A DNA stretch of 64,000 nt from Bradyrhizobium erythrophlei. GTDB lineage: Bacteria; Pseudomonadota; Alphaproteobacteria; Rhizobiales; Xanthobacteraceae. Made by a program: the position numbers and the translations under genes. Location of the stretch: NCBI GenBank assembly GCA_900129675.1, contig FSRD01000001.1, positions 299,501 to 363,500 on the forward strand, given 5' to 3'. Shown in pieces: positions 24,754 through 34,141 of the stretch (position 1 is the first letter of the stretch; every line of letters begins with the position of its first letter). The notes below the pieces were generated by a model, which saw only the letters and a list, made by a program, of their open reading frames with translations, ran no database searches and had not been told where the DNA came from.

Positions 24754-26169
24754 CTAGCGGATCTGTACCACGCGAAGATTGTTGGTGGTGCCCGCCTCGC
24801 CGAACGGAATGCCGGCGACTACCACAATGACGTCGGTCGGCTTTGCAAAATCCTCGGCCAGCGCCGTCCTGGTCGCGCGATCAACCATTTCCTCGTAGGT
24901 GTGGACGTCGCTGGATAGCACACTGTGCGCCCCCCAAAGCAGGCAAAGCTGCCGGGACACCCGTTGATCCGGCGTAACGGCGAGGATCGAGACCTTCGGT
25001 CGCTTGCGGGCGATACGGGCTGCCGTGGTGCCGCCTAACGTAAATGCGACGATGGTCGCTGCGTGAAGAACGGCTGCGAGATCGGCGGCAGCGGCGGCAA
25101 CCGCGTGTGGCGCGGTTTCCTCCTCGCCGGGCTGGGCGGCATCGATGATCGAGCGATACATCTTGTGCCGTTCGGTGCTTTCGATGATGCGGCTCATCAT
25201 CGCCACCGCTTCACGCGGATATTGCCCGGTCGCGGATTCCGCCGACAGCATCACCGCGTCCGCACCGTCATAGATCGCGGTCGCGACATCGGACGCTTCG
25301 GCGCGCGTGGGCGTTGGGGCCGCGATCATCGAGTCGAGCATCTGCGTTGCCACGATCACCGGCTTTCCGACCAGGCGGCAGCACCTGATCAGCTCCTTCT
25401 GCCGGCCCGGCACGTCTTCGTGGGGAATCTCCACGCCGAGGTCGCCACGGGCGACCATGACCGCGTCGGAGAGCCGGACAATGTCATCGATCTGTTCCAG
25501 CGCTGCGGGTTTTTCGATCTTCGCCATGATACCGGCGCGATCCCCGATGAGCCCGCGGGCCTCGATGACATCGCCGGGCTTCTGAACGAACGAAAGCGCC
25601 ACCCACTCGACGCCCAATTCCAGGCCGAAGGCGAGATCGGCCCGGTCCTTCGCCGTCAGCGGCGACAAATTCAGAACTGCGCTGGGGACATTCACGCCTT
25701 TGCGATTCGAGATGACGCCGCCGATGACGGCTTTCGCATCGATGAAATCGGGACCCACGCCAGTGACACGAACGCGGACCCTTCCATCGTCGATCAGGAG
25801 ATCATCGCCAGGCTTGACTGCATCGAAGATCTCGGGATGAGGCAGCGGGATCGACATCCTGTCACCGTCGGATCCGGACAGGACAAAACGCACCTCTTGC
25901 CCGGCTGTGACGGCGAACTTCCCATCCTTGATGGTTCCGACCCGAATTTTCGGCCCCTGCAGATCCTGCAGAATGCCGATCGGCCGCCCGACCTTCAGTT
26001 CCAGGGCACGGATCGAGGCATGGACCTTGGCATGGTCCTCATGGATGCCATGGCTGAAGTTGAGCCGGAATGTGTCGACGCCGGCGAGGAAGAGCGCTTC
26101 CAGCATTTCAGGCGATCCACTCGCCGGTCCGACGGTGGCGACGATCTTGGCCCGGCGATTGCGACGCAT
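24754..26169 (-). CDS. ttuE: Pyruvate kinase of tartrate cluster
   Basis: A 471-aa pyruvate kinase that converts phosphoenolpyruvate and ADP to pyruvate and ATP. Signature segments are 'KIVATVGPAS', 'FRLNFSHG', 'IMAKIEKPAAL', 'MVARGDLGVEIP' and 'VATQMLDSMI'. It is the last gene of a run ttuB-ttuC-ttuD-ttuE in the order known from Agrobacterium vitis tartrate utilisation, starting 3 bp after ttuD ends. A dedicated pyruvate kinase here would finish the route from glycerate. A housekeeping pyk role cannot be excluded. Confidence 0.92.
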   Translation of the reverse strand: MRRNRRAKIVATVGPASGSPEMLEALFLAGVDTFRLNFSHGIHEDHAKVHASIRALELKVGRPIGILQDLQGPKIRVGTIKDGKFAVTAGQEVRFVLSGSDGDRMSIPLPHPEIFDAVKPGDDLLIDDGRVRVRVTGVGPDFIDAKAVIGGVISNRKGVNVPSAVLNLSPLTAKDRADLAFGLELGVEWVALSFVQKPGDVIEARGLIGDRAGIMAKIEKPAALEQIDDIVRLSDAVMVARGDLGVEIPHEDVPGRQKELIRCCRLVGKPVIVATQMLDSMIAAPTPTRAEASDVATAIYDGADAVMLSAESATGQYPREAVAMMSRIIESTERHKMYRSIIDAAQPGEEETAPHAVAAAAADLAAVLHAATIVAFTLGGTTAARIARKRPKVSILAVTPDQRVSRQLCLLWGAHSVLSSDVHTYEEMVDRATRTALAEDFAKPTDVIVVVAGIPFGEAGTTNNLRVVQIR

Positions 26170-26172
26170 GGT

Positions 26173-27483
26173 TCAATCGGCCTGTTGGCCGCCTCTGGTG
26201 ATCAGAACCGCTCTGATGTCGTTGACATTGGTGCCGGTCGGCCCGGTGCGAATGAGGTCGCCGATCCCGGCAAAGAAACTGTAGCTGTCATGCGCGACGA
26301 GATGGGATCGCGGGTCAAGATTGGCGGTGCGCCCCCGCGCAAGAGTGTCTGGCGTGACAAATGCTCCGGCCGCGTCTTCGGTTCCATCGATACCATCACT
26401 ATCGGCCGCAAGCGCGAAAATGCCGGGCTCGCCGGCCATGGCGATGGCGAACGCGAGCAGGAACTCGGTATTGCGCCCGCCGCGCCCGGCCGGTCCCTTG
26501 CCGATCGTGACGGTGGTCTCGCCGCCGGACAGCAGCACAGCGGGCGGCTTGACGGGAACTCCGTTGAGACGGCACGAACGCGCAATTCCCGCCATCACGA
26601 CACCCAACTCGCGGCTCTCGCCCTCGATCGCGTCGCCCAGGATCAGCGGCGCAAGGCCGGCCTTCGCGGCGATTTGCGCCGCAGCGGCCAGGGCGAGCGA
26701 GGGAGCGGCGATGACGCGGACGAAGTTTTGCGCGGAAAGGCTTTTCGGCGTCTCCTCGCGCGCGGCGAGTACCGCCTGCGCAGCGGGCGGCAGATCGATT
26801 TTGTAGCGTGCAATGATTTCGTGCACATCGGCCAGCGTGCTGGCGTCCGCAACAGTTGGTCCCGACGCGATGGCAGCGGGATCGTCGCCGGGAATATCGC
26901 TGATCGCCAGCGTCACCACCCTGGCCGGGTGCGCGGCGAGCGCGAGGCGGCCGCCCTTGATGGCCGAGAGATGTTTGCGGACGGCGTTCATCTCGACAAT
27001 ATTCGCGCCGCTCGCCAACAGGCTTGCATTGACGGCTTGCTTGTCGGCCAGAGTCATCCCGCCCGCGGGCAGAACCATCAGCGAAGATCCTCCGCCCGAG
27101 ATAAGCGCCACGACCAGATCGTCGGCCGTCAGCCCCTTCACGGCGGCCAGGATCCGGCGTCCGGCCTCCTCGCTCATGGCGTCGGGCGTCGGATGCGAAG
27201 CTTCCAGAACTTCGATGCGCCCCGCCGGCGCGCGCTGCCCGTGCCGGGTCACCACGACACCGTTGAGATCGACGTCACCCCAGGCTGCATCCAATGCCGC
27301 CGCCATCGCCACCGAGGCCTTGCCGGCCCCGATCACCACGCAGCGGCCCTTCGGTTTCTCCGGCAGATGCCGCAGCACGGCCGCCCCGGGATCGGCGCTG
27401 GCCACCGCAGCGTCGAAGATATCCCGCAGCACGGCTCGCGCCGCGGCGTCGCTCCAGCGCGTTGGTGACGGACCGTCAGACAT
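26173..27483 (-). CDS. ttuD: Glycerate 2-kinase (DUF4147/MOFRL), TtuD
   Basis: A 436-aa kinase that phosphorylates glycerate to 2-phosphoglycerate. An N-terminal DUF4147 domain ('VIGAGKASVAMAAALD', 'ALISGGGSSLMVLPA') precedes the C-terminal MOFRL domain with 'LAADSDGIDGTEDAAGAFV'. The original ttuD was annotated as hydroxypyruvate reductase, but the family is now understood as glycerate kinase. The start ATG overlaps the stop of ttuC by 8 bp, so the two genes are translationally coupled. Confidence 0.9.
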   Translation of the reverse strand: MSDGPSPTRWSDAAARAVLRDIFDAAVASADPGAAVLRHLPEKPKGRCVVIGAGKASVAMAAALDAAWGDVDLNGVVVTRHGQRAPAGRIEVLEASHPTPDAMSEEAGRRILAAVKGLTADDLVVALISGGGSSLMVLPAGGMTLADKQAVNASLLASGANIVEMNAVRKHLSAIKGGRLALAAHPARVVTLAISDIPGDDPAAIASGPTVADASTLADVHEIIARYKIDLPPAAQAVLAAREETPKSLSAQNFVRVIAAPSLALAAAAQIAAKAGLAPLILGDAIEGESRELGVVMAGIARSCRLNGVPVKPPAVLLSGGETTVTIGKGPAGRGGRNTEFLLAFAIAMAGEPGIFALAADSDGIDGTEDAAGAFVTPDTLARGRTANLDPRSHLVAHDSYSFFAGIGDLIRTGPTGTNVNDIRAVLITRGGQQAD

Positions 27484-28549
27484 TGGAGCTTTGGATGGCC
27501 TCCACCACGGCATCCGTCACGTCTTTCGTCGTCGCGGTGCCGCCGACGTCCGGGGTCATGATGCCGGCGCCGGTGACCTTTTCCACGGCGCGCATCAGCC
27601 GCGCCGAGGCGTCCGCCTCGCCAAGATGATCGAGCAACTGCGAGGCGGTCCAGAAGCTGGCGACGGGGTTGGCGATGCCTTTGCCGGTAATGTCGAACGC
27701 CGAGCCGTGGATCGGTTCGAACATCGACGGAAAGCGGCGTTCCGGATCGATATTGGCGGTGGGCGCCACGCCGAGGCTGCCCGCCAGCGCGCCGGCGAGA
27801 TCGGACAGGATGTCGGCGTGCAGATTGGTGGCGACGATGGTATCGAGGGTCTGTGGCTTGAGCGTCATGCGAACCGTCATAGCATCGACCAGCATCTTGT
27901 CCCAGCGGACATCGGGAAATTCCTTCGACACCTCGTCGGCGATCTCGTCCCACATCACCATGCCATGGCGCTGCGCGTTCGACTTGGTGACCACGGTAAG
28001 GAGCTTGCGCGGCCTCGACTGCGCCAGCCTGAATGCGTATCGCATGATGCGCTGGACGCCGACCCGGGTAAAGATCGCCACCTCGGTGCCGACTTCCTCG
28101 GGCAGGCCGCGATGGACGCGACCGCCGCAGCCGGCGTATTCGCCCTCGGAATTCTCGCGCACGATCACCCAGTCGAGATCGCCGGTGCCGACATTGCGCA
28201 GCGGCGAGGTGATGCCGGGCAGGATCTTGGTGGGCCGGACGTTGGCGTATTGGTCAAACCCCTGGCAGATGGGCAGGCGCAGGCCCCACAGCGTGATGTG
28301 ATCGGGAACGTCGGGCGCACCGACGGCGCCGAAGTAGATCGCGTCGAACTTTTTCAGTTTCGCCAGACCATCGGCCGGCATCATGGCGCCGTGCTTGCGA
28401 TAATAGGCCGAGCCCCAGTCGAAGGTTTCGACGTTGAACTTGACGTCGCCCATTCGCTTCTGCAGGCTTTCGAGCACCGTGGTGCCGGCGGCGATGACTT
28501 CGGGGCCGATGCCGTCGGCGGGGATGGCGGCGATTGAATATTCACGCAT
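27476..28549 (-). CDS. ttuC: Tartrate dehydrogenase/decarboxylase TtuC
   Basis: A 357-aa beta-decarboxylating dehydrogenase of the isopropylmalate/tartrate dehydrogenase family. Diagnostic segments are 'IPADGIGPEVIAAGTTVLE', 'WGLRLPICQGFDQYANVRP', 'VIVRENSEGEYAG' and 'NLHADILSDLAGALAGSLG'. It uses NAD+ and a divalent metal to oxidise tartrate (and often malate), yielding oxaloglycolate or, after decarboxylation, glycerate. The clustering with ttuB, ttuD, ttuE and a LysR gene supports tartrate over leucine biosynthesis. Confidence 0.92.
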   Translation of the reverse strand: MREYSIAAIPADGIGPEVIAAGTTVLESLQKRMGDVKFNVETFDWGSAYYRKHGAMMPADGLAKLKKFDAIYFGAVGAPDVPDHITLWGLRLPICQGFDQYANVRPTKILPGITSPLRNVGTGDLDWVIVRENSEGEYAGCGGRVHRGLPEEVGTEVAIFTRVGVQRIMRYAFRLAQSRPRKLLTVVTKSNAQRHGMVMWDEIADEVSKEFPDVRWDKMLVDAMTVRMTLKPQTLDTIVATNLHADILSDLAGALAGSLGVAPTANIDPERRFPSMFEPIHGSAFDITGKGIANPVASFWTASQLLDHLGEADASARLMRAVEKVTGAGIMTPDVGGTATTKDVTDAVVEAIQSSNV

Positions 28550-28596
28550 CTGATTTCTCCAAGTGAACCGGGTTTGAGTGAATCGGGTTTGAGGGA

Positions 28597-29904
28597 TTAT
28601 CGTTGGGGAAGCGCGTCCACGGCGGTTGCGGCGGGCGTGCGTTGCGATCGCGCCAGGACGAGGGTGAGAACGGCGGACAGCACCAGCAATCCGGCAACGA
28701 AATACAATCCGCCCTGGAAGCTGCCGGTGAGATCCTTGATCCAGCCGATCATCGCCGGGCCGACGAAGCCGCCGAGATTGCCGATCGAGTTGATGGTCGC
28801 GATTCCCGCCGCGGCGGCGGAGCCCGACAGGAACATGGTCGGCATGCTCCACAGCGGCGGTTTTGCCGCGCTGATGCCGATATTGACCAGCGTCAGCGCC
28901 AGCAGGACGGCGAGCACCGTGCCGGCAAACCCGGCGAACATCAGACCGAGGGAAGCGAGCACGCAGGCCCCGACCACGTGCCAGGTACGCTCGCCGGTAC
29001 GATCCGAGTGGCGCGCCCACAGCACCATCGCAACGACGGCGACGATACCGGGCAGCGCGTTCAGGAAGCCGACCTGCAACGACGAGAGGCCGAACTCCTT
29101 GATGATCTGCGGCGCCCAGATGCCGAGGGTATAGAGGCCCGCCGATGTCCCGAAATAAACCAGCGACAGCGCGATGACGCGCAGGTCGGCGAGGCCGTGC
29201 CAGACGCTGTGACTCGCGGTTCCAGCCTTGTTGGCCGCTTCCGCATTCATCGTGTTCACCAGCCAGCGACGTTCGTCGTCGCGCAGCCATTTTGCTTTTT
29301 CCGGCCGGTCGGTCATGTAGAACAGCACCACGACGCCAAGGATGAGGGCGGGGACCGCCTCGACGATGAACATCCATTGCCAGCCGCTGAGGCCGAGCAG
29401 CCCATGCATCTCGAGCAGCGCGCCTGACACGGGCGACCCAAGCACGGTGGACAGCGGTGCTGCGGCCATGAAGATGGCGGTGACGGCGGCGCGCTGACGC
29501 GCCGGGAACCAGTAGCTAAGATAAAGAATGATGCCCGGGAAGAATCCGGCCTCGGCCGCACCCAGCAGGAAACGCAGCGTGTAGAAGCTGTTCGGCCCCT
29601 GAACGAAGGCCATGGCCCCTGATATCAAGCCCCAGGTGATCATCACCCGGGCGATCCAGATCCGGGCCCCGACCTTGTCGAGAACGAGGTTCGACGGCAC
29701 TTCGAACAGGAAATAACCAAGGAAGAAAATGCCCGCGCCGAGGCCGAATACGGTCGGCGAGAAACCCAGCTCCTTGTTCATCGTCAGCGCCGCGAAACCG
29801 ATGTTGACGCGGTCGATGAAGGCAATGAAGTAGAGCAGCATCACGAAGGGGACGATGCGCAGGGTGATCTTGCGCAGCACGCGCTTTTCGAGCTCGGCGC
29901 TCAT
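28597..29904 (-). CDS. ttuB: MFS transporter, TtuB-like (tartrate permease)
   Basis: A 435-aa, 12-helix major facilitator protein of the anion:cation symporter group. The N-terminus '[20 protein letters not shown]' and the following '[19 protein letters not shown]' are typical of the TtuB/phthalate permease branch, which carries small organic acids with protons. It is the first gene of the ttuBCDE run, 47 bp before ttuC, and diverges from the LysR gene ttuA. Confidence 0.88.
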   Translation of the reverse strand: MSAELEKRVLRKITLRIVPFVMLLYFIAFIDRVNIGFAALTMNKELGFSPTVFGLGAGIFFLGYFLFEVPSNLVLDKVGARIWIARVMITWGLISGAMAFVQGPNSFYTLRFLLGAAEAGFFPGIILYLSYWFPARQRAAVTAIFMAAAPLSTVLGSPVSGALLEMHGLLGLSGWQWMFIVEAVPALILGVVVLFYMTDRPEKAKWLRDDERRWLVNTMNAEAANKAGTASHSVWHGLADLRVIALSLVYFGTSAGLYTLGIWAPQIIKEFGLSSLQVGFLNALPGIVAVVAMVLWARHSDRTGERTWHVVGACVLASLGLMFAGFAGTVLAVLLALTLVNIGISAAKPPLWSMPTMFLSGSAAAAGIATINSIGNLGGFVGPAMIGWIKDLTGSFQGGLYFVAGLLVLSAVLTLVLARSQRTPAATAVDALPQR

Positions 29905-30006
29905 GTGGGCTCCTCTCCTGGTCTGTCTTGCTTTTGATTTCCGCGCCGTCCGGCGCGTTGGAGGTCACCCTGCGACCCCGGCCGTCAGGACTCAATTGGC
30001 TGCCGT

Positions 30007-30027
30007 TTATACAAAAAAATGATATAA
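30007..30027. promoter_or_regulatory. Candidate TtuA operator (LysR-type inverted repeat)
   Basis: The inverted repeat ttata-N11-tataa lies in the 140-bp gap between divergent ttuB and ttuA, 18 bp before the ttuA start. The T-N11-A geometry is the standard LysR-type box. Its AT-rich sequence stands out from the GC-rich surroundings. Confidence 0.5.
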
Positions 30028-30044
30028 TCTCCGTCCAGGAGAGA

Positions 30045-30953
30045 ATGATGGATCTGCACCAGTTGCGATGCTTCGTGGCGGCGGCCGAAGAACTGCATTT
30101 CGGCCGGGCGGCGCAGCGGCTCGAAATGCTGCCCTCGGCGCTGGGACGCTTTGTCCGGCTGCTCGAGGAGGACCTCGGCACAAGGCTGATGACGCGCACC
30201 ACCCGCAGCGTCACATTGACCGACGACGGCGCCGTTCTGCTCAAGGAGGCCCGCACCCTGCTCGCGCAGGCCGATGCCCTGGCCGCCAAATTCCGCATGC
30301 GCGGTCGAAAGCAGGCGGCAACCGTTCGCGTGGGTGCGATCGACACTGCGGCGGCGGGACTGCTGCCGAAGCTGCTGCACGATTTCCGGGAACAACGCCC
30401 GGATGTGACGGTCCAGTTGGCCGAGGAGAAAACCATCCGCCTGCTGCCGCGATTGCTGTCCGGCCGCCTTGACCTTGTCTTTGTCCGCCCGCCCGAACAC
30501 CCGGACAAGCGGCTGGAGTTCATGTTCCTGTTCCATGAAACGGCCGTGGTCGCGCTCTCCGATCAGCATCCATTGGCTTCGAAGAAGCGGATCAGCATTG
30601 CCGAACTCGCGGACCAGCCGCTGATCGTGCCCGAACGCCGTTCGCGGCCGCATAGCCACGATCTCACGATGAAGCTGTTCGCCGAAGCCGGGCTTGAGGC
30701 GCGCATTGCCCAGATTGCCGATGAAAAGCAGACCATCGTCAATCTTGTCTCTGCCGGTCTTGGAGTCGCGATCGTCCCCAAATGGACGTCACGCATGGCG
30801 GCACGCGGCGTTCGTTACGTCCGGCTCGCGTCATCCGATATGAACAAGCTGCCGCTGGCCGCGGCCTGGACCCGCGGAACACGCGATCCGATCAGGGACG
30901 ACATGCTGGAGATGCTCAGAGGCCGGCTGTCGCACTATGCGCGAGAGGCATGA
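30045..30953 (+). CDS. ttuA: LysR regulator of tartrate cluster (TtuA-like)
   Basis: A 302-aa LysR-type regulator starting at tandem ATG codons (30045 and 30048) after ccaggagag. The N-terminal helix-turn-helix reads '[20 protein letters not shown]', then '[18 protein letters not shown]', and an effector-binding domain follows from about residue 90. It is divergent from ttuB, as ttuA is in Agrobacterium. It probably activates the ttu genes in response to tartrate or a metabolite. Confidence 0.82.
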   Translation: MMDLHQLRCFVAAAEELHFGRAAQRLEMLPSALGRFVRLLEEDLGTRLMTRTTRSVTLTDDGAVLLKEARTLLAQADALAAKFRMRGRKQAATVRVGAIDTAAAGLLPKLLHDFREQRPDVTVQLAEEKTIRLLPRLLSGRLDLVFVRPPEHPDKRLEFMFLFHETAVVALSDQHPLASKKRISIAELADQPLIVPERRSRPHSHDLTMKLFAEAGLEARIAQIADEKQTIVNLVSAGLGVAIVPKWTSRMAARGVRYVRLASSDMNKLPLAAAWTRGTRDPIRDDMLEMLRGRLSHYAREA

Positions 30954-31098
30954 AGCGAGGGCCTCGGCCATATGGACGCCGCGCCCGTCTTGAGTCACAA
31001 CATCTCCCGCTGGTGACCAGGGTTCGGACGTTTGCAACGTGCGCCCTCGTTCGCAAACAACGGCTTGGAAAAAGCCAGACGACGGGCGGGAGGCCTGC

Positions 31099-32616
31099 AT
31101 GCTGATTCCCCTGGCCGACGTGCCGCGCTGGTACGCCGAGCGCAAGCCGAAAGACACGGTTGCGGTCAGCCATGGCGCGGATACGCTGAGCTGGGAACAA
31201 CTCGAGCGCGGCGCCAACCGACGCGCCCGCGCCTTTGCCGCCAAAGGCGTCAAACCCGGCGATTTCGTCGCCATCGGGCTGCCCAACAGCAATGCGTTTT
31301 TCGAAACCAGCTTTGCAGTGTGGAAGTGCGGCGCGACGCCGACCTCGCTGTCGTGGCGGTTGCCACGCGGCGAGGCGGCTGCGGTGCTGGAGATTCTCAA
31401 ACCGGCGCTGGTGGTCGGCGGCGAAGCCGACTGGAATGCGCCGAACTCGCTGCCCGCCAATTTCGTACCCGATGGTTTTTCCGACGAACCGCTGAACAAC
31501 CCGGTGGCGCGCTACTGGAAGGCGATGACCAGCGGCGGTTCGACCGGCCGGCCCAAGGTGATCCTCGATCATAATCCCGCGGTGGTCGACACCGCAGCCG
31601 CGCCCCTGCTGGGAATGCCGATCGGCGCGTCGCTGCTCAATCCCGGCCCGCTCTATCACAACGCGCCGTTCATCGTATCGCACTCGGCCTTGTTCGCCGG
31701 CGGCCGCGTGACCGGCCTGGTCAAATTCGACGCCGAGGAGACGCTGCGCCTGATCGAAGCCAATCGGGTGCAATGGGTCAACTTCGTGCCGACCATGATG
31801 CACCGGATCTGGGCGCTGCCGGAGGAGGTGCGCAACCGCTACGACCTGTCGAGCCTGCAAATCGTGTTTCACATGGCAGCACCGATGCCGCCATGGCTGA
31901 AAGAGAAATGGATCGGATGGCTCGGACCTGAGCGGATCTGGGAACTCTATGGCGGCACCGAGCGGCAGGGCGCATGCGTTATTTCCGGCGTCGAATGGCT
32001 GGCGCACCGGGGGTCGGTCGGCAAGATCGGCGAAACCAGCGGCCTCCGGATCATCGGTGAGGACGGCCGCGATGTCGCGCCCGGCGAGACCGGAGAAATC
32101 TATTTCCTGCCCAATGACGGCGCCGGCAGCACCTATCATTATCTCGGCGCCGAGCCGAAGCGCCGCGCGGATGGCTGGGAATCGCTCGGCGATATCGGCC
32201 GGCTGGATGCCGACGGCTATCTCTATCTCGGCGACCGGCTGGCCGACATGATCCTGCGCGGCGGCGCCAATATCTATCCGGCCGAGGTCGAGGCCGCCGT
32301 GACCGCGCATCCCGACGTGCGTTCCTGCGTCGTGGTCGGCCTGCCCGATCCCGAATTCGGCCAGCGTGTGCACGCCATCCTCGAACTATCGGAGGCCGCC
32401 GACGCCGCCGATGTCGTCGACGGCATGGGCGGCTTCCTGGCCGACCAGCTCAGCCGCTACAAGCATCCGGAAAGTTTCGAGATCGTCTCAGTCGGCCTGC
32501 GCGACGATTCCGGAAAAGTCCGCCGCACCCTGCTGCGCGACGAGCGCGCGGCGTGGCTGCAGGAAAACCGCCCGTTCCGGCTGATGCCGCGGCGCGCGCC
32601 AGCCAAGGCCGAGTGA
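31099..32616 (+). CDS. AMP-dependent acyl-CoA synthetase (second ligase)
   Basis: A 505-aa adenylate-forming enzyme. The ATP loop is 'MTSGGSTGRPKVILDHN', the adenine-binding motif 'WELYGGTERQG', the hinge 'DRLADMILRGGANIYPAEVE', and the catalytic Lys lies in 'DSGKVRRTLLRDER'. The ATG at 31099 is preceded by gggaggcc; upstream in-frame codons are unlikely. It is similar in type to the ligase at 6187 but clearly diverged. It is a single gene with no catabolic partners nearby, so the acid substrate is unknown. Confidence 0.87.
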   Translation: MLIPLADVPRWYAERKPKDTVAVSHGADTLSWEQLERGANRRARAFAAKGVKPGDFVAIGLPNSNAFFETSFAVWKCGATPTSLSWRLPRGEAAAVLEILKPALVVGGEADWNAPNSLPANFVPDGFSDEPLNNPVARYWKAMTSGGSTGRPKVILDHNPAVVDTAAAPLLGMPIGASLLNPGPLYHNAPFIVSHSALFAGGRVTGLVKFDAEETLRLIEANRVQWVNFVPTMMHRIWALPEEVRNRYDLSSLQIVFHMAAPMPPWLKEKWIGWLGPERIWELYGGTERQGACVISGVEWLAHRGSVGKIGETSGLRIIGEDGRDVAPGETGEIYFLPNDGAGSTYHYLGAEPKRRADGWESLGDIGRLDADGYLYLGDRLADMILRGGANIYPAEVEAAVTAHPDVRSCVVVGLPDPEFGQRVHAILELSEAADAADVVDGMGGFLADQLSRYKHPESFEIVSVGLRDDSGKVRRTLLRDERAAWLQENRPFRLMPRRAPAKAE

Positions 32617-32830
32617 CAGCCTCCGCGAGATTTCGCCGGTCAAACGCCCCCGTGCGCTGCAGCGGCAGTTGCTTTTTCGCACCATACAATCTTAAGATAA
32701 GTGCCGACGCGATTGCTTTATCCGGTTTCGCTGGTAGCGCCACCGCTTTTGCGCGGAATTTCGATTTTCAGACACGAGATTTTTTTAGAGGCGTCATCGC
32801 CGAACGACGCCTCGACATTGGGGGAACGCC

Positions 32831-33955
32831 ATGAACGCAATGACCTGGGCCAAAACATTGGCCGCCATAGGCTCCGTTCTGCTGATCGGTTGCATCGTGT
32901 GGATGGCAAGGGAAATCCCCCCGCCGGTGACGTCGATCGGTTGCCGTGAAAGCCTCAAGGTGGAACTGGCAGACCAAACCCAAAAAGACAGGGATAATGC
33001 GGGCAACCTTCGCATTGTCGGCGTTTCGCCGAAATCCGTCACCCTCGGCAGCCGGTTGTGCGTCGTCGTCGCCGGCGTCGCCGCGGCTGCCACCGAGGCG
33101 CAAAAGCCCGGCGTAAACCCGCCGCCTTCAGTGGCCGTCAATTTATTCCTGAATGAGGAGGTGACCAAGCTCTCGGCCAAGGCTGCGCCGGTTCCCGGCC
33201 CGCAAATGCTGACCTATCAATTCGGCGAGCACACCGATGCATCATCTGACGAGGGTAAATTCTGGCGCGGCCTGCTCGCAGGCAAGACCGTCAACGGCGT
33301 TATGTCGTTGAGCGTCGGCGTCTCTACTACGCAAAGCAGCGCGCCTACCGCCCTGGCACCGGAAAATATCGAGTTGGTCGTCTACAAGACCAAGGTCCTT
33401 GCGGTTGGCGGCCTTGCGATGCTCATTCTGCTCGTGGCGTTCGTGGTGTTCGCGGCCAACTCCACCGTTCTGCGCGACACCCCCGATTTCGGTCCAAATG
33501 GCCCAACCGGCACCTACAGCCTTGGCCGGACCCAGATGGCGCTGTGGCTGGTGCTATCGGTGGCCGGCTTCATATTCCTCTGGCTGACGCTGGGCTTCTA
33601 TCTGCACGTCATCACCACCGCGGTGCTGGTGCTGCTCGGCATCAACGGCGCCACCGGGCTGGCGGCGATCGTGATCGACCAGCCCAAACCCGCTGCTCCC
33701 GCCGCTCAAGGTGTTCAGGCGGCAGCCGCCCCACCCGCCAGAACCTCGATGGGTTTCATCGAAGATCTGATCTGCGACGCTGAAGGCGCAAAACTGCAGC
33801 GGCTCCAGATGGTGATCTGGACCTGCGTTCTGGCGGTTATCTTCGTCTGGAACGTGGTCGGGAATTTCGTGTTTGCCGACTTCGACACCAATTTGCTGTT
33901 GCTGATGGGAATCGCCAGTTCGACCTATCTGGGATTCAAGATGCAGGAAAAGTAG
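32831..33955 (+). CDS. Orphan membrane protein of unknown family
   Basis: A 374-aa protein. It has an N-terminal helix (about residues 9-25), a periplasmic-sized domain (about 26-180), then helices near 190-210, 236-258 and 260-285, a Pro/Ala linker, and two final helices. Conserved-looking words are 'YSLGRTQMALWLVL', 'LLGINGATGLAAIVID' and 'LQRLQMVIWTCVLAVIF', ending 'LLLMGIASSTYLGFK'. I recognise this C-terminal pattern from widespread uncharacterised membrane proteins but know no function. It stands alone, with a mild ribosome-binding site (ggggaac). Confidence 0.7.
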   Translation: MNAMTWAKTLAAIGSVLLIGCIVWMAREIPPPVTSIGCRESLKVELADQTQKDRDNAGNLRIVGVSPKSVTLGSRLCVVVAGVAAAATEAQKPGVNPPPSVAVNLFLNEEVTKLSAKAAPVPGPQMLTYQFGEHTDASSDEGKFWRGLLAGKTVNGVMSLSVGVSTTQSSAPTALAPENIELVVYKTKVLAVGGLAMLILLVAFVVFAANSTVLRDTPDFGPNGPTGTYSLGRTQMALWLVLSVAGFIFLWLTLGFYLHVITTAVLVLLGINGATGLAAIVIDQPKPAAPAAQGVQAAAAPPARTSMGFIEDLICDAEGAKLQRLQMVIWTCVLAVIFVWNVVGNFVFADFDTNLLLLMGIASSTYLGFKMQEK

Positions 33956-34037
33956 CTCGCGTGGCCGAGGCTGATCCCGGCGGTATTCACTTTAGACGAT
34001 CGACACTTCCTGAACGGCAGCCGCCGCGATAGACTGT

Positions 34038-34058
34038 GAACCGGCTTTGCGCCGGTTC
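34038..34058. terminator. Hairpin after orphan membrane protein gene
   Basis: Perfect 8-bp arms gaaccggc (34038-34045) and gccggttc (34051-34058) with a 5-base loop, about 80 bp after the stop. No immediate T-run follows. Confidence 0.4.
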
Positions 34059-34141
34059 CAGTATGCCGGTTTCGATCTTTCCTCTCGACGAAAGCCGCTG
34101 TTTACTCTGGTTCCGGCTGATTTGTTGAATGGAGATTCGGG

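Noticed and set aside
25063..27468. 801-codon open frame on the plus strand, antisense to ttuD and ttuE
   Set aside because: Arg/Asp/His-rich translation with no domain; it mirrors the codon pattern of strongly supported genes on the other strand.
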